This document shows, piece by piece, positions 24,727-38,905 of a stretch of DNA of 60,000 nucleotides (position 1 is its first letter; each line of letters opens with the position of its first letter). The notes beneath the pieces were generated by a model. That model was not told the origin of the DNA. It was given only the letters and a program-made list of their open reading frames with translations, and did not search any database. Position numbers and translations under genes: made by a program. Origin of the DNA: Owenia fusiformis (lineage: Eukaryota > Annelida > Polychaeta > Sabellida > Oweniidae); the NCBI GenBank assembly GCA_903813345.2, contig CAIIXF020000001.1:10827598-10887597 (forward strand). Reading direction: 5' to 3'.

Positions 24727-26715
24727 TATTGATGCTGATTAGATTCGAATGATCTCAAATGCAGTTTGAAACACAAGTATCAAAAACTAGAGTGTCATCA
24801 TTCTTGGACAATGTAATTTGATGACATAGAGGCGAGATGAAATAATTAAATGAAAGAATATAGATGATAATATGAAATTGATCTCTTGAGAGGTATTATG
24901 TTTGCTTGTTTGGAGGGCTGTTTTGATTGTAAGATATTTATGAAGTACATGTATGTCTAAAACTAATAATAAACTTCAAGATTTCAAAACCAAAAACTGC
25001 CTCATGGCACAATCAGAGCTTGAATATGTCAAAGAATGTAACTATTGTCTCAAAAGAGATTCACAGGCAAAAACGAATCTAATCTGAGGATTAGGCTCAA
25101 TAGGTAATTGCTCTGAGTATGAGAGGAAGTGAGATTTGTTTTCAAGCCTAGCTATTCCATTCATGCTACTGTACTTGTTATCATTAAGCCCCCTGAATCT
25201 CTGACGTCAATTTGCGTGGGTGATCTAGAGCAAATACATTCATAAACAAACTCTAGGAAATTAATAGCCTTGCACATAAGGATTTTGACATTTCGCTCAT
25301 AGCTCTGATTTGCTTTTAGCGGAGTTCTTGCCTCTTTGGCCTTTTGTTAATCTCCTAGATTTACACTAGGCTTCAATTCCATTCATAACTGGGCAGAAAT
25401 TAGTCTAGGTTTGAACGGAAGTCGTTAACAATTGTTTTAAGTATGACGTAGGCTTTGTCTCCCTCACCCTGAAGCTGATGTTCAAGAATGCAAGACGCCA
25501 CTTAAAACATATAGGTGAACACCTGTATCGGAAATAAGTATTATTATCCTTATAGTTCATGACCATGATGTGAAGTAGATTTATGAGGGGGGTTTAAAGA
25601 GCTGACTTTGGTTCACGAGACACACACTGACAAAAATCACACTTTACAAAGCAAAATAGCATTTACCCAGCTTGCCCAAAACCTAATCATATCTTAGCAG
25701 TTTTTTGAATTTTCTTGGCAAGATTTATATTGAGTTGGTCGCCTACCCACCTACAGAGGCACAAGCCAACAACAATACAGCACAAAGTGAGCTAAATGCT
25801 GGTAGTGTTAATAGTATTTTTTAATTACATGTAGTTATTTTCAAATTACAGACAAACAGTAGTGCACTCAATTGCTAGAAGGCTGCATCTTTGTTCACTC
25901 GGCTCAGGTCGAAACACAACGAGGACAGTGTGGGAAGATTAAACGCTGAGGAAGATCACTTTTATACATTTCACTGTTGCTTGAGCCTTGGTAAAGCAAG
26001 CAACCTCTACTGCTACCTAATTTACATGACATCACAGCCATTCTTCGGCTACCAGATACGAACAAATATTGAACATTAATTCATCACAATTTCTACTTAT
26101 CTTTAATTGTTTAATGAACGTTAAGCCCTTGAAATCATGGAAATATTTCATTCTATGTCATGTTCAAATAACATGTTCCTGTTTCCCTTGATATTGAACT
26201 TGCTACTGGCAGGCCTGGATTCTTGCTAATATTTTCATGATGGTCAACACTAAAATGCAAAGTAAAGTGATAAAACGAAAAACAAACTGGTATAATCAAA
26301 AACACTCAAAAGTACTGAATATAATCACAGAGAACATCATGGTCCATTCGAAAATATTACAAGAGAAATTACATAAAATAAACAAGATGGAGTGATCTAA
26401 TAAACACAGGTAAGGTGATATTCCAGAACAGAAGCTGAGAAAATTACAAAACAAAGCCGTGTATATAGGTAATCTCTATCATTAGTCGGCACAATCGGAG
26501 ATGTGCTTGCTGTAATAGCAAATCATAGATTTTCAATTACAATGATTTGTACAGGTTTTATTCTAAAATTGTTAGCCAACAAATCAAATTAGTGCAAATT
26601 GGCCACTATAACCATCCTTTCTGTGACCAAAATAACCATCCTTGAAGAAGCTGAAATGTATTTTATCTTGCCTTTGATATTGTTCCTGCACAATATGTCC
26701 CAGAATGAATAATAT
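24727..26715. other. Non-coding, nothing recognised
   Basis: No gene. Frames at 25891-26079 and elsewhere have no recognisable motif. Confidence 0.4.
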
Positions 26716-26865
26716 AGAGTAAAATCTGTCTAATCTGAGCATCAATGGGACTAAAATGGGACCAAAAATGTTCGGATGGGCAGTTTAAAAATGGGACTAA
26801 AAAAGCATTCACATTGAGATAAGAGGTGTTTGGATTAGAGAGGTGTTCAGATACAGGTTTCACTT
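26716..26865 (+). mobile_element. pogo-like MITE, degraded, 150 bp
   Basis: TA|GAGTAAAATCTGTCTAATC at the left and CAGGTTTCACTT at the right, with interior words GTGTTTGGATTAGAGAGGTGT and GGGACTAAAATGGGACC that link it to the 23.6-kb and 15.7-kb copies. Confidence 0.6.
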
Positions 26866-29286
26866 TCATTGCACTATTGGTATAGCTAAATCAAAAATGT
26901 TTCTCTTGAAAAGCCAACATGGCAAAAACCATGTACACGATGTACACTCCTAGACTTATTATATTTTTACTACTAAATTGCTTTTCTGCATTGCATTTTT
27001 AATAAAATATATTATAAATAGCTAGTTCAGTTTCAAAATGTGAAAATCAACTTTAGGTCTACTCAACCCTGATAAATATGAAGACACAATTATACTTAAT
27101 CATATAAATCTAATATAAAGAGTGTCGTAAATCTCATTTATTCTACATTAACCAGTGAGAGCACCCAATGATATAACTTCTAATACAATCAGTTCGCTTC
27201 AGCCTCTTGAATAAACACCAGCATAACAATGTCCTCATATTGAGTTCAAGTGTAAGCATTTACATTAAAAAATACAATGGGAAATGATAATTCTGAGTCA
27301 CGCTTTTGCTTGTGAGAGATCTTCAAGAAATAATAGAGGCATGGGTTTCACTAGAATTTCTCACAACAGCCCAAATAAATGAAAACATCAGGCAAAATTA
27401 ATGGAAATCATAAAAACATGGAAGAGTTGAAAAGTCCCTAAAACAACAGGCGATTTTGTGAAAACAATAGGTGAAAATCGCCTGTTGCCTGCTGCTAATG
27501 AAATCCTGCTATGGTACCTGTCCCACAATGGGATAATTTTGCACCTATTAACATAATCTTTGCTATTAGGCAGACCAGTGCATAAAAATAGTCAAAATTC
27601 ATTAATTACTAATCCTGGTCTAGCTAGAAGCCCTTGTGCGTCTCCCACCCCTCCCCCATACATACTTCCCCAGAAGTGATGTGATATGTTGGTGAAGTGG
27701 GGGGGGAGGTTCCACATTCTTTAAGCAAGATTTATTAATTACAGGTAGGTGCATTAGCTAGAATGTCGCTTTCTTTTAGCAGACAGATGATTCCAACATT
27801 TCTATTATTGAAGGTAAGGACAAAAGCGAATTGTAAACATTGCTTGGAAATACTGACAATACATAGTAATCTAGCTTTGGGAATATTCTACATGTACAAT
27901 GATTAATGACAACTATTATGTTTGAAACTAAATAAACATTCTGCTTGTTTCACCTTTAAAATGCCACTTTATTGTATTGAAATGTTCATGTTAGATGGTA
28001 AAATATCCACCACACTGTGTTTAAAAAGGAAGGCATAACACAAGGAGATTGCACCTGACTAGGGAGTTAAGTACATTTAGTACATGGGTGTTCATCACAA
28101 ATGTTCAAATTCATCCCAAATAAAGAACAAATGCCAGTATGCTGATGATCAATTACTTCACAAAATGTACTTAATCCAATGTTTTCTTGCTTTTCTGAAA
28201 CTCATCACATTTTTACATTTGCAAACTATCAGTATGAAAAAACGGTATGAGGCTGGAATCTCTTATGATGATTTCTTGCATAAAACTTGAGTCTTAATAC
28301 TAGCACTCTTTGCTCAGATTTGAGATCAGCTGGTCAACTTGACATTCTAGACCAGTTATCTTCTAGAAAATATACGCTGGGCCCTAAAAAGTAATCTCGT
28401 TATTGTCTACCTACATCCCCCCCGACAAGATATTAATATTACACGAGCAAGTAATTTACTGGCTAAATTCTCTCACCAAGAAGTGATTTGTAATTAATGA
28501 GAATTAATTTACCATTAATTGAGAAACATTGCTTTTTAATCATAATCTAACGTTACTCTGATCAATTAGATAAACAGTTATAAAATTCAGTTTAATGACA
28601 TGATGTGGAATAAAGGGTTTACGGGTTTACAGGTTTATAGTTATTTCTGGGATGGCTACATTGAAAGGTCAAGGTCACCGCCACCATACAATAACCTCAA
28701 TGCCACAAGGCAATAACCTTGGTTAAAAAATTAATTTTTGATGATCTCCGAAAAAAGTTTTACTATTCCAAAATGTCTGGAGATCATTTTTCTCTAAGAT
28801 AACTCAGATTTAAATTTTTTCTTATCTCTTAACAGCCAAATAATAAACACAGCACAATGACAAGTATATACGTAATAATACATTTGCAACTACCTACCAG
28901 CCTCATATAAGTCCACATAATTTCACCGATTAATTCATTTTAGTTCGGAACGCTTTGACTGATCAGGATGCCATTCATTTACAGAGACCCTAATTGGCCA
29001 TATATCAGCTGAAGTTGAAACTGAATACTACACGAGATTAACTATTTCCTAATGGTGGCAAAAATTTGTCGAAAAGTATTACTTGAAACATACAAGAAAT
29101 ATTTAATAAGAGTAAATACTTACTTACTTTACCTAGAGAGGATTGCTGAGTTCTTTCTGGTATTCAGATGTTATCTGGGAAGATGGTTCGACACATAAGA
29201 CAACTGAGCAAATTATAATTCTGAAAATACAGACAATGTTGAAAATGTAATATCATTTATCCAAAGTTTTATTTTGTGCATAATAT
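26866..29286. other. Non-coding, nothing assigned
   Basis: No gene. 27698-27707 is a short G run. A chance YADD-like peptide at about 28140 is not supported by flanking RT motifs. Confidence 0.4.
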
Positions 29287-29465
29287 TCATAGGTGTAGCC
29301 AGGGGGGGGGGGGGGTGCGATGGGTGCAATCACATTTAAAATGCTTTTTATTTGAAGCTTCTAGCTCAATTTTGAAGGAAGTTGCATCAATTTTTATAAA
29401 ATTCAAAATAAATCTTATTTTTGGGCTTTATTATGCCACAATCGCACCCCTCCCCCTTTCAAGGC
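29287..29465. mobile_element. GTAGCCAGGGGG element fragment
   Basis: The left end is TAGGTGTAGCCAG followed by a 12-13 G run and TGCGATGGGTGCAATC. The right side has CACAATCGCACCCCTCCCCC. The G-rich and C-rich ends are roughly complementary, as in many short invertebrate elements with GTAGCCAGG-like termini. Confidence 0.45.
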
Positions 29466-32400
29466 TTTTGAAATAATTAAAACATCTTGAGACTGATAGG
29501 GTCTGTTTGAGGAACCAATTTTATTTCTCTTCGAAAGATGGTATCAGGTGAATATGGTAAAATGTTATTTTTGAAAAATGATGGCTTTTCCAAAGCTGTA
29601 TTCACTGTGAGCTCATCATCTTGCAGAACTAAACTCATTGACCTTATTCCAGAATTAATATCTATACTTTCATTTAAACCAAACAGTCCGGATGATAATT
29701 TTAATGCAATGTCGCATTTACTATGATTGATAGACAGTGAAGTTTGTTAAGGGATCTGCTCTTAAGATTTACCCTGCTACCCTTGACACTGAATCTGCAG
29801 CTTCTATTGATTGGCTGAAAATCAATGCTCTTCTGTTTATACTAGTATCAGTGTTGCCATAGTGAGGGTTGCTATGCAAATATATGGTATGCTCGAATTA
29901 AAGATGATGTTTTTTTGTCTGAATATGATCTGAATTGCTCCTCTGGCAGATCTGAAACATTTCTTTATACTAAGAAGAATAGCACAAATTAAATGATCAA
30001 TACAGGATTTCTAGCATCGATTATTTTTTCTAGTACATTTGTTTAATTAACGCCATAACAAAATAAATTATTGTTGACGTATATCTGCTCTGTTGTTATG
30101 GTGTCTAAAGGTCAGTAAGAAATCAAAGTATCGATAAAGCGTCATTGTAACTTGTTATAGTGCAGCTGAAGTTCAAGCTGAATGACCAAGCAAGTCGAGT
30201 TTGAAATGTCACATCCGTCATCATTCACAATTCTTGCGACGTCAGTACAAAAACCGAGGTCTTGGAACGGGGAGTTTGCGTATGTACATTCCAATGCAAC
30301 AAGATATAAATTAGCCAGTAGCGTTATTATAACATCAAATCTGCCGTGATTTTATTCATTATTTTGCTTACGCAAGCTTGTTATCTTTTAATGATGGCAG
30401 CATATAGCCATTATTTGCGATGATTTTTTAAAGTAAGGGTTAATTGACTAGTAAGTTAATTGTGGTGAAATCTTTTTTTCATGCTTCGATGAAGCAATTT
30501 TATTAACATGCTTTATGATATTTTTGATGCTTCAATTGCTGGTTATGAATCTTGGTAAGATTAGATTGGTGAATATTTCTTCGTAATTGACGGTGAAATG
30601 ACTATACTTTCTAGCTTCTATACTATATGAATCTCTTTACTTTCTTCAAGAACTATTGGGTAATATTAATGATGTACATTTTTGGAATCCTCCATTCTGA
30701 TTAGACAAATGCCTGTTGTACTATATCACATTATGCCACATTATAATCGATACCATTTGTATGATATCTTATCACTTCCTGATTTTCAAGTATTTTACTA
30801 ACCAGATATATTTATAAGAAACGTTTAATATTAAATATGAGCATGTTTCAAGTTGTATAGGTTCAAAGTTTATAGAACTTAGTGACCTAAGTTACAATAA
30901 ATAACATTGATCTTAATCAAAAAGAATTATATACAATTCTAAATAGTTTTATTCTAGACCTTTAATTTTTATTTATACAATACAATGTGCATTTATTTAA
31001 ATTTGTTGTTAAGAAATTTAGCTCACCGTGTGGTATGTCTTAAAATAGTGGATGTAGTGGGCGGGAAGAGCCTTAAAAAATTTGGTAGGTTTCGTTATAA
31101 GGCAAGTCCTCTTAATAGAAATATATTATCCAAACTCTAAAATCTACTTGAATCGAAAATCATCCAAAAGCAAGATGCATATATGACCTTCATAAAAGAA
31201 CCAAGAATGACCAATAGTAACATACAGTAACTCCCTATCAGAGAAATGACACTAACGATTAAACTATTAAGAAATTGTATTTTGGTATTGAACATACATT
31301 GATGAAACAATGTCTGCAGCCATTAAAGGTATGAATTAAAGTGGTAACAAGGCCTGTAGAGAGAAAATAGGAATTTTTAACTTTTTCTGAGCTCCCAAGG
31401 CAACATTTGGCTTAACATCTTCTTTGACATACTTATTTTCTTAAAATGTATGGATAAACTTATTAATTTCTGCATTAAGAAGTGTAAATTCAGTTCAAAT
31501 CTTCAAAAAGGGGAAATCCACTTTTATATTTTTAAGATCCACCATGTTTGAAGAGAAATATCAGCTGAAATAATGTTTATCTAGGGGGTTTCCTTGTAGA
31601 TAATAAAAATAGATGTAAATCTTGATGAAATATCCAAACTTAAATATATTTTGACACTGGTCCATGATCGCTGCCTCTGCACTAATTGTTGCAACTTTAA
31701 CATGACAGTGTTGAACATCGTGACTCATAACATTTTTTTAAATCAATGACTCCCTTGTTTGTTCACCAGGTCCTGACAACAGAACATTTCAAAATCTTGT
31801 TAAACAAAAATATGTCAGTGCATTTACATTTCTTTTGAAAGTGTAATCTATCACATTTTAAGAAAAGACCAAAACAAATACAAATTACATTAGATGTTCC
31901 ACACTGAAAATGCAACACAATTCATCTAAACCTCCGCCATACATCCTACAATTTGTAAGTACTTACCCAGAATAGGCTCGATGCAAATCGAAATAACTTG
32001 ATTTTTGTCATGAGATATTCAAAAGTGATACTATACTTAAAATCTACATACAAAATCATATCTATCAAAGTATGTTTGAAAACTCTGAACATAATTTGCT
32101 TCAAACTGTGATATCTAGGGTTGATAAATTCAGTATAAAGCCTAGATCTATGAGTCTAAATCTATAAAATTTATAATTCAAGTGTAGGGTATTTTTCCGA
32201 ATTCTGCCATGGTCTGCTATATTACCTGACCCAAAATAGCCACCTAGTGGTGAAAATGGTACATGTCTACAAGCACTTGTTGCAATCTTATTTTTGTAGC
32301 AATTGCATTTTTGTTAATTTTGAAAAATAGAATCTAACAATACCTTGTTTTAAATAATATCACATGACTCATTGATCTTGACACTTTTTATACTCTATCG

Positions 32401-34830
32401 ATAAATTTCCAGCTGTTCAAAATAGCCCCAGTTGTGATTCAAATTACATGCTATTCCTATCTCACAAGTTTGTACAATTTCTCTACTAAACATAAATTTC
32501 TACTGTTTTGCAAATGCATACAAGATGATTCATTTTACATAATATTCTCGATTTCTTGCTAATCTTTCTCTCATTAGACCTTCTTTTCATTTATAACATA
32601 ATACTTTATCTACAGGTATAATCAAGCCATCTTCCTTTTTCTAAAACAGATGTATAATCATTGAGCTATTGCGAGGAAACAATTTAGATATATTGATATA
32701 TTTATTTTCAGTCCTTTGTTCTGGAGCTGACACAATAAAATGTATAGCATAATCCACAGTAACATGATTCTTCATTGATTTGAACAACTCCATCTAATGT
32801 GCAATTGAAGAGTGGTTTTCAGCTTCAGCTAAGATGAGCAAATCAACACAAAAGTACATGTATGTTAAAGAATTTCAGCTTACTTTGAAAAATCTTTACC
32901 CTTTGCATTTGTTCAACTCTGCTTCTTAAAAGAGAGCTTTGTCTTCACTCTTTCAGTTTTCAATGAATCTCTGAATATGATGAGCCAATCAGATTTCATA
33001 GTCAAAATATGGACAACTTTTTTATAGGTCACTTCCTCTGATGTGTTCGCATATGAGTGCACAATTAAAGCATGTGGTCCTTCCAGCTTGCTGATTGGTT
33101 GAGAAAAGGCATGGTAGGTTTGAAATGATTTACGACCTGGGCACAGGCAACGATCATGGGGGCGAGGCTGCTAAACTGTAATATAGTCTATACTAGAAAG
33201 AGGGTAGTTTGTAACTAGACTCTGCACGCAGGGTAAGAAATCTTAAGGAAGGCAGAGTAAATTATTTAATGTGTGTAATCTTAATACAAATGTCATAAAT
33301 GTTCAAGTCCAATAGTCATCTGACTAATGCTACCTTAGATTCTCAATATAAGATTGCAAGCAGACATATATAGCAGTCACCATTTTCTTCAATACACTAC
33401 AGGTTATATTCAAACGCTTTGCTATGGTAACATTTTGTGACATTTATGGTAAACATCTCAAAACACGGACCAAAAAATTGATGATAGCAAAATATCAATT
33501 GGAAAAATGTATAATTTGTATGTGGCAGAAAAATTCTACCCTTTGAATCTCCAATGAAGAGGTTCATAGTATCTAAATAGCTCAGTGCTCAAGGTATAAA
33601 AACTCAAAAGTAAATAGGTCCAACTACATGCCTAACATCAACCCATTCTAATTAGCATTTGCACTAATGGGGTACTCATTCTTAAATAAATCGATTAACA
33701 TGTATCAAGGGATATTTCAATAGACAGGTAATATGAGAATCAAGATCTGTAGGTGTCCGATAAGTCCACCCACCTTAACATGCGGAACATCTCAAAACAT
33801 TAGGGGTAGATATCACTATCCCAAACTGAACATAAACAAAGGCAACCTTGAGGGAAATGCTCAGATACTGCAATACAATCTAAAGCCATAACTGAAAATC
33901 ATCAGGCTTTTAACATCAACTCAAGTCAATATAATACCAAGATAGTTCTTCATCACGCCCTATCACCAAGATCTATCAACTAAGTGCACGTACATCATTT
34001 ATAGGTGCAATATATCATTGAAATATAAATAGATGGGGCTATGTACTATGGGGGATAAACATGTATTCCCTACAGAGAAAGCATTTTGAAAGTATGGAAT
34101 AAAACAAATAAAACAAATAAAATAAATAATGCATCATGAATAAAACAATATATGTTCGACTTCAGTACTATAGGGACTACAAATCATATAAAGAACTTAC
34201 AACATTTCGATCCTCAAGTTATCAGTAAATGAGATGGTCCATCAGTATTACAAAACACAAGTTCAGTTCAATATCTGGGAAAGTCATCTAAGTTAAGATA
34301 CCACTGCCAATTATTTCAAGAACGCTACAGTAGTAAACAACAATAACTACCTGAAGTGTGACGTATATTGCACTATTTTAAGATAACTTACAGCTGATGG
34401 TAAAATGAAGTCACATGGTATTTGATTGATTCCGTTATTCTAAACAGGAAGTGATGCAAAACGCAAACCATTAAGAGCTAGAAACCTGTTTTGGGCTCAA
34501 TTATCAGATTATTGATGGTTTTTTCTATGTTCAAATATTATGTAAAGAATAATAATTGATCAAGGGTGTTACAAAACTATATGTAGGAAGGACATAGCAG
34601 ATATAGTGAATGAATCGCAAACTATAACACCCACTACTGAATCTATACTGTTGATATTGATGGACTTTTGTTGTTGTTTTGATGGACTTTTTGTGAACCA
34701 GCCATCTATGATCACTAATTCAAGAGGTAGCATTAAATATTCATCATAATCTGGGATAAATCAAAATTTAAAATAAAAAAACACTGAAATATTCAATTAC
34801 ATGTACATACATATCAATAATTTCTTCACC
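29466..34830. other. Non-coding, nothing recognised except CCAAT boxes
   Basis: No splice-bounded coding segment was found. Two opposed CCAAT motifs (AGCCAATCAG at about 32984 and CTGATTGGTTG at about 33092) lie 108 bases apart near a slightly GC-richer patch to 33180; they could mark a promoter, but no gene is seen on either side. Confidence 0.35.
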
Positions 34831-35171
34831 AGAGGCGGTGAATTTGTACGATCCGATCCGGATAAACATCGTAATAGTAATGATGCATTGTGGGATTAAT
34901 CTAATAATTAATCCAAAAATCGGTGAATTTGTACGATCCTGGGATTAATCTCAGGATAAATCTCAATCCACTTCTTGAGGACGAGTTAGATTACTTTTTA
35001 GATTTATATCCGAATTTCAATGCAAATTGGATAAATCTTGGGGGTTCCCCCTCATAATCCTTGGATCGTACGAATTCAACAAATATTTATCGGATTAATA
35101 ATCCAAGATTTATCCCAAAAGATAAAATTTATCCGGATTGGATTGGGAATCGTAGGAATTCACGGCCTCTG
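34831..35171. mobile_element. hAT-like MITE candidate, about 340 bp
   Basis: The left end CAGAGGCGGTGAATTTGTAC and the right end complement (CAGAGGCCGTGAATTCCTAC) form ~37-bp imperfect inverted repeats continuing through CCGGATAAA. The motif GGTGAATTTGTACGATCC is repeated inside at about 34921, so it may be two nested copies. CAGAGGC ends suit hAT elements, but no 8-bp target duplication is seen. Confidence 0.6.
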
Positions 35172-36009
35172 GGATGACAACAAAAGAAATTTCAATGTCC
35201 ATTGTTCTCTTACTATGATGTCATTCTATCCATTATTTCAAAAATTGATTAAGGAACATTTAATTTTGCAAATTTTCTGTTTATGACCCCCTTAACCAAA
35301 ATTCCCAGGTAAAATATACATGTACAAACATTTCCCTTGATGATATTGGGCCAGCAGTATTTGAGTTATTGCTCGGACAGATGTACATACGGACAGAAGG
35401 AGCCATTCTCTATCCTGTCATTTAAAGGTGGCAGCTTGATCAGCGCCAGTAAAATGGAAAAATTTCTTGAGTCTGAGGTTCTAAAATCAATTGAGACCAG
35501 AGAAATTTCCCTTTTTGCCAGCTTTTGACATGTTACTACATTCATATACAACAGGTGATGCTCATCTTAGTAAAATTACATGGCAGAGATCATTTCTACA
35601 TATCTTAAAATTGTTGAAATAAGAGCAATAATAGTAAAAAAATTGTGACAAATTATCTTGTCACTCTGGATTTCAAGCAATTCTATACATGAATAGCAAG
35701 CCGGTGAAAGTGCAAGTGAGAACTAATGAATACATTAGCAACTTCATACCTCAAGCAATGCTGCAATACAGACACAACCTTGGAACAGAGTTTCCATGTC
35801 ATACGAGCCTGATATAGTTCAAATATCAAAGCATTATGTCAACTATTAATGGTTAAATTCAATGAAAACAAAAAATATCGAACAGATGGACACGGACAAC
35901 ATGGGACAAAAGGGACAACGACGTACAATGTCCATTCTGTCCTATGAAAATATTTTACTCTATAGCTCCCTTGATGTCCCATTTGGAGTATGAGCTAGCT
36001 TAACTGTCA
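35172..36009. other. Non-coding, with a GACGGACGG-type repeat fragment
   Basis: 35335-35410 (TTTGAGTTATTGCTCGGAC; CATACGGACAGAAGG) resembles the tails at 17.5 kb and 51.95 kb. Frames across it are not called. Confidence 0.35.
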
Positions 36010-36055
36010 GCCATCTCAGACGCTAAGGTTACGGCTGTTACCTTTGCTTGATACT
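36010..36055 (+). repeat. Palindromic GGTAACGGCCGTTACC repeat, copy 2
   Basis: CAGCCATCTCAGACGCTAAG, GTTACGGCTGTTACC, TTTGCTTGATAC: the same order as the copies at 10.26 and 46.59 kb. Confidence 0.75.
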
Positions 36056-36629
36056 GATAAGTGTATATGGAGTTTATATTGCCAGAATATGGTAGGAAGT
36101 TCAATCTAGTGGAGCCACCTAAAAAATTTCAGATAAGAAGCAAAACTCAAGGACAGGAAGGGAATGTTGTGAATGTAGATAATTGTCGGACATTCAGTAT
36201 ATGCAGACATTAGAGGTGTCATGGTTTCCCGATATTGCACCGAATTTCGATCCAGATGCTTCGGTTCGGGACATGGGACAGTAAGGGTTAATATTGGTAT
36301 GGTATCGGTACATAAATTCCTTCCCTAAAATGCATAAAAATGTGTATAAATAGCATAATAGCATAGCATAAATATTTTCTTTTAATGATAAAACAAATAA
36401 CTCTCATCTTCGACATACGTTTTCTATTCCTTGGCAATAATCTTTCATTTGGTATCTAAGTAAAACCGAACCAACCGCCGAAAAGTAATTCGAATCGTTC
36501 TGAATAGTGGGAATGAAGTACTTTCATTTTTGCGAACACGGGATAGTCAGCCATTTTTCAACATTCAGTTTCGAAACGATAATTTCATGCATCTTTTTGC
36601 GTATAGCAGTCATTATAGGCTGTCCTTCG

Positions 36630-36942
36630 TTAACTCATTCAATACTGGGGCAAAAAGCACTATAATACTGACGATATTTTGAAAATTGCCATATATGGTA
36701 CCTCTGAAATAATATATATTGTATATACATGGGCATACATATATAGTGTTATATATCATTTTAAAGCATATGATATACTCTTTCAGAATGAATAGTTTTT
36801 TAAGTCCCATTTTATAAGTTGTCATGGTTACAAGATTCCCAAAAATACATTGGGTTTGTGCTTGGACTTGATATCACGTCCTTAGTAGTCAACCTATGTG
36901 CTTTATGACGTCATATCAAGTCCTTAGTAGCGAATGAGTTAA
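36630..36942. mobile_element. TTAA-flanked MITE candidate, 313 bp
   Basis: TTAA|CTCATTCAATAC at the left and GTAGCGAATGAG|TTAA at the right form an inverted repeat bounded by TTAA on both sides, the target signature of piggyBac-type elements. Near the right end TATCACGTCCTTAGTAG and TATCAAGTCCTTAGTAG form a direct repeat. Confidence 0.5.
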
Positions 36943-38726
36943 AAATAATATACGGGAATGAACCTAAGGAAACAAAGAACTCTAGGAACTACCAATTTTT
37001 AACAGTGGACGTGTCTTGAGGAAGAAATCGACTCTGGAGCTAATAATTTGGATGTGAAAATTGCCGGTTCTTGCATTTTAATCACTTCTTTACATATTCT
37101 TCAGATTTCTCAGCAACTAGTGGATGGATTGCTACCATTTTGGGTAACTTTGCTCTGTAGTGTTGTTTGAATCAGAATGTCGATTATTGAAAAGATTCCT
37201 TATGTTTTTACTGGATATATCTAACAATCATTTTCTACAAATTTCAGGAAGCATAAAAAACGACCTCCCTTATACTCTTAATAAGAAGTACACACTCATC
37301 GGAGGGCTTGCCCTACAGACAAGCCCCTGGTTCAACCAGGAAAAATATGGAGTTTAGCAAAATAGGAAAAAACAAAATGATAAGAAGTAAGGAATGAAAA
37401 GATCAAAAAGAGGAAATTCATTTTTACAATAAATCCAGCTAGATTACTTAGTAAGCCAGGAGTAAATATGATGAGGGTAAAAGAGTTGAATGAAAAAAAA
37501 TCTGACAGAAAAATGAAAAAATTATCATAATCTTGTTTGAGCAAATTCATCAACATTTCACCAATCAAAATGAATCAAACTACAATAGAATTGAGAAAAT
37601 ATATTCATAATTTGTCTCACCTTTGTTTCTTCTCGACAAAACGTTCAATATTCATCAAATCGGGAGATTTTGTAGCGCTACAAATCAAATTTTGCAAATT
37701 TCTTTTTGACCGGGTTCTGATGACGTCATAGATCTATGTGTACACACTAATTTAGGAATTGGGAAATCCCTAGGAATTCCCACAGTTGTTTCGTTTTGTA
37801 CAGTTTACCGGGAGTTTACCCGGCATTCAGAATCATTCATAAAGCATAATTTTCTAATCCTACAATCAAACATATCAAACACTAGAACGTTTTTTTTTGG
37901 TGATCGATAGCCCCTGAACACAGATTTTTTCAAAATAAAAACACCATCTCGTAGTGTTTTCGTTATACCATTTCTTCTAGAAGAATGATAAAGACAATAA
38001 AAACATAACGCCATCTGGTAGACCTTTGCGTTACATCTCATTCTTTTTCTTCAGTGGGACTTGGATTATGGATTCCACGTTTTGACACCCACTGACTTTT
38101 AAAAATTAACTGGTACTATCTGATTTATAAAACAGTTTCATGCAACAAAATTTTTCATATTTTTCAAAGATCATTGGCACATATATTGACCTTTATGGAA
38201 GATAAGCCCCAAACCCAAACCTATAAGAGGATAAGCCTTTTAAAGATACTGTTTGGTGAATTTTAGCACTTTCAGTGTGCTTGAGTCATTTAACAAAAAT
38301 TTATTTGCTTTTAATTTCAATTAATCTTTTTTTAAGGGGGAGGTTGTCAGAAGTGTCGGAAGATGTCTCCCTCCCTCCAGAAAATCATACCATTTAATTT
38401 AAATGGCAATTTCTGTTTGCTTTCTAAAACATTTTTTTTGGGGGGAGGAGGGTGAGTGGGTTGTTATAGGGGATGTGGTTGCACCAAATGCATCTCTTTT
38501 CTCACATCTGAAGGGCCTTTCTTGATTGGCAAAAATATTGAATAATGAAAAAAAGTAAGTGCATTAAACATATATTGTAAATCCTGACATCTATCTATGG
38601 TGTTCATTACCAAATTCAACACAATATCACACAAAACTGACTTTTTATGTACAAACATGTATATACTGTATTTATCTTACTTAGAATATGATTACAAGAT
38701 TTAATCAATTCAATGCTGTACATGTA
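36943..38726. other. Non-coding, nothing recognised
   Basis: Frames at 37332-37568 and 37805-38041 (minus strand) lack recognisable motifs and splice context. Confidence 0.35.
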
Positions 38727-38905
38727 CAGTAAAACCTGTATATTATATTAAGTAGAACACCATTTGTACCTTTCAAAGATGTTCAACTTGGGAGGTGTCC
38801 AACTAATAGTGGTTCATTTAGCATTAAGTCAATTGGTCATTTTCATCAATTGGACTCTGAAAAATGTTCAACTTATGGAAGTGTTCCACTTTGCAGGTTC
38901 TACTG
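38727..38905 (+). mobile_element. pogo-like MITE, 179 bp
   Basis: TA|CAGTAAAACCTG and CAGGTTCTACTG|TA are 12-bp inverted ends with one mismatch and a TA duplication. The interior AAGTAGAACACC is shared with the 24.4-kb copy. Confidence 0.75.

Noticed and set aside
28084-28290. QYADDQLL peptide resembling a reverse transcriptase active site
   Set aside because: No flanking RT blocks were found in any frame upstream or downstream, so the four-residue match is probably chance.
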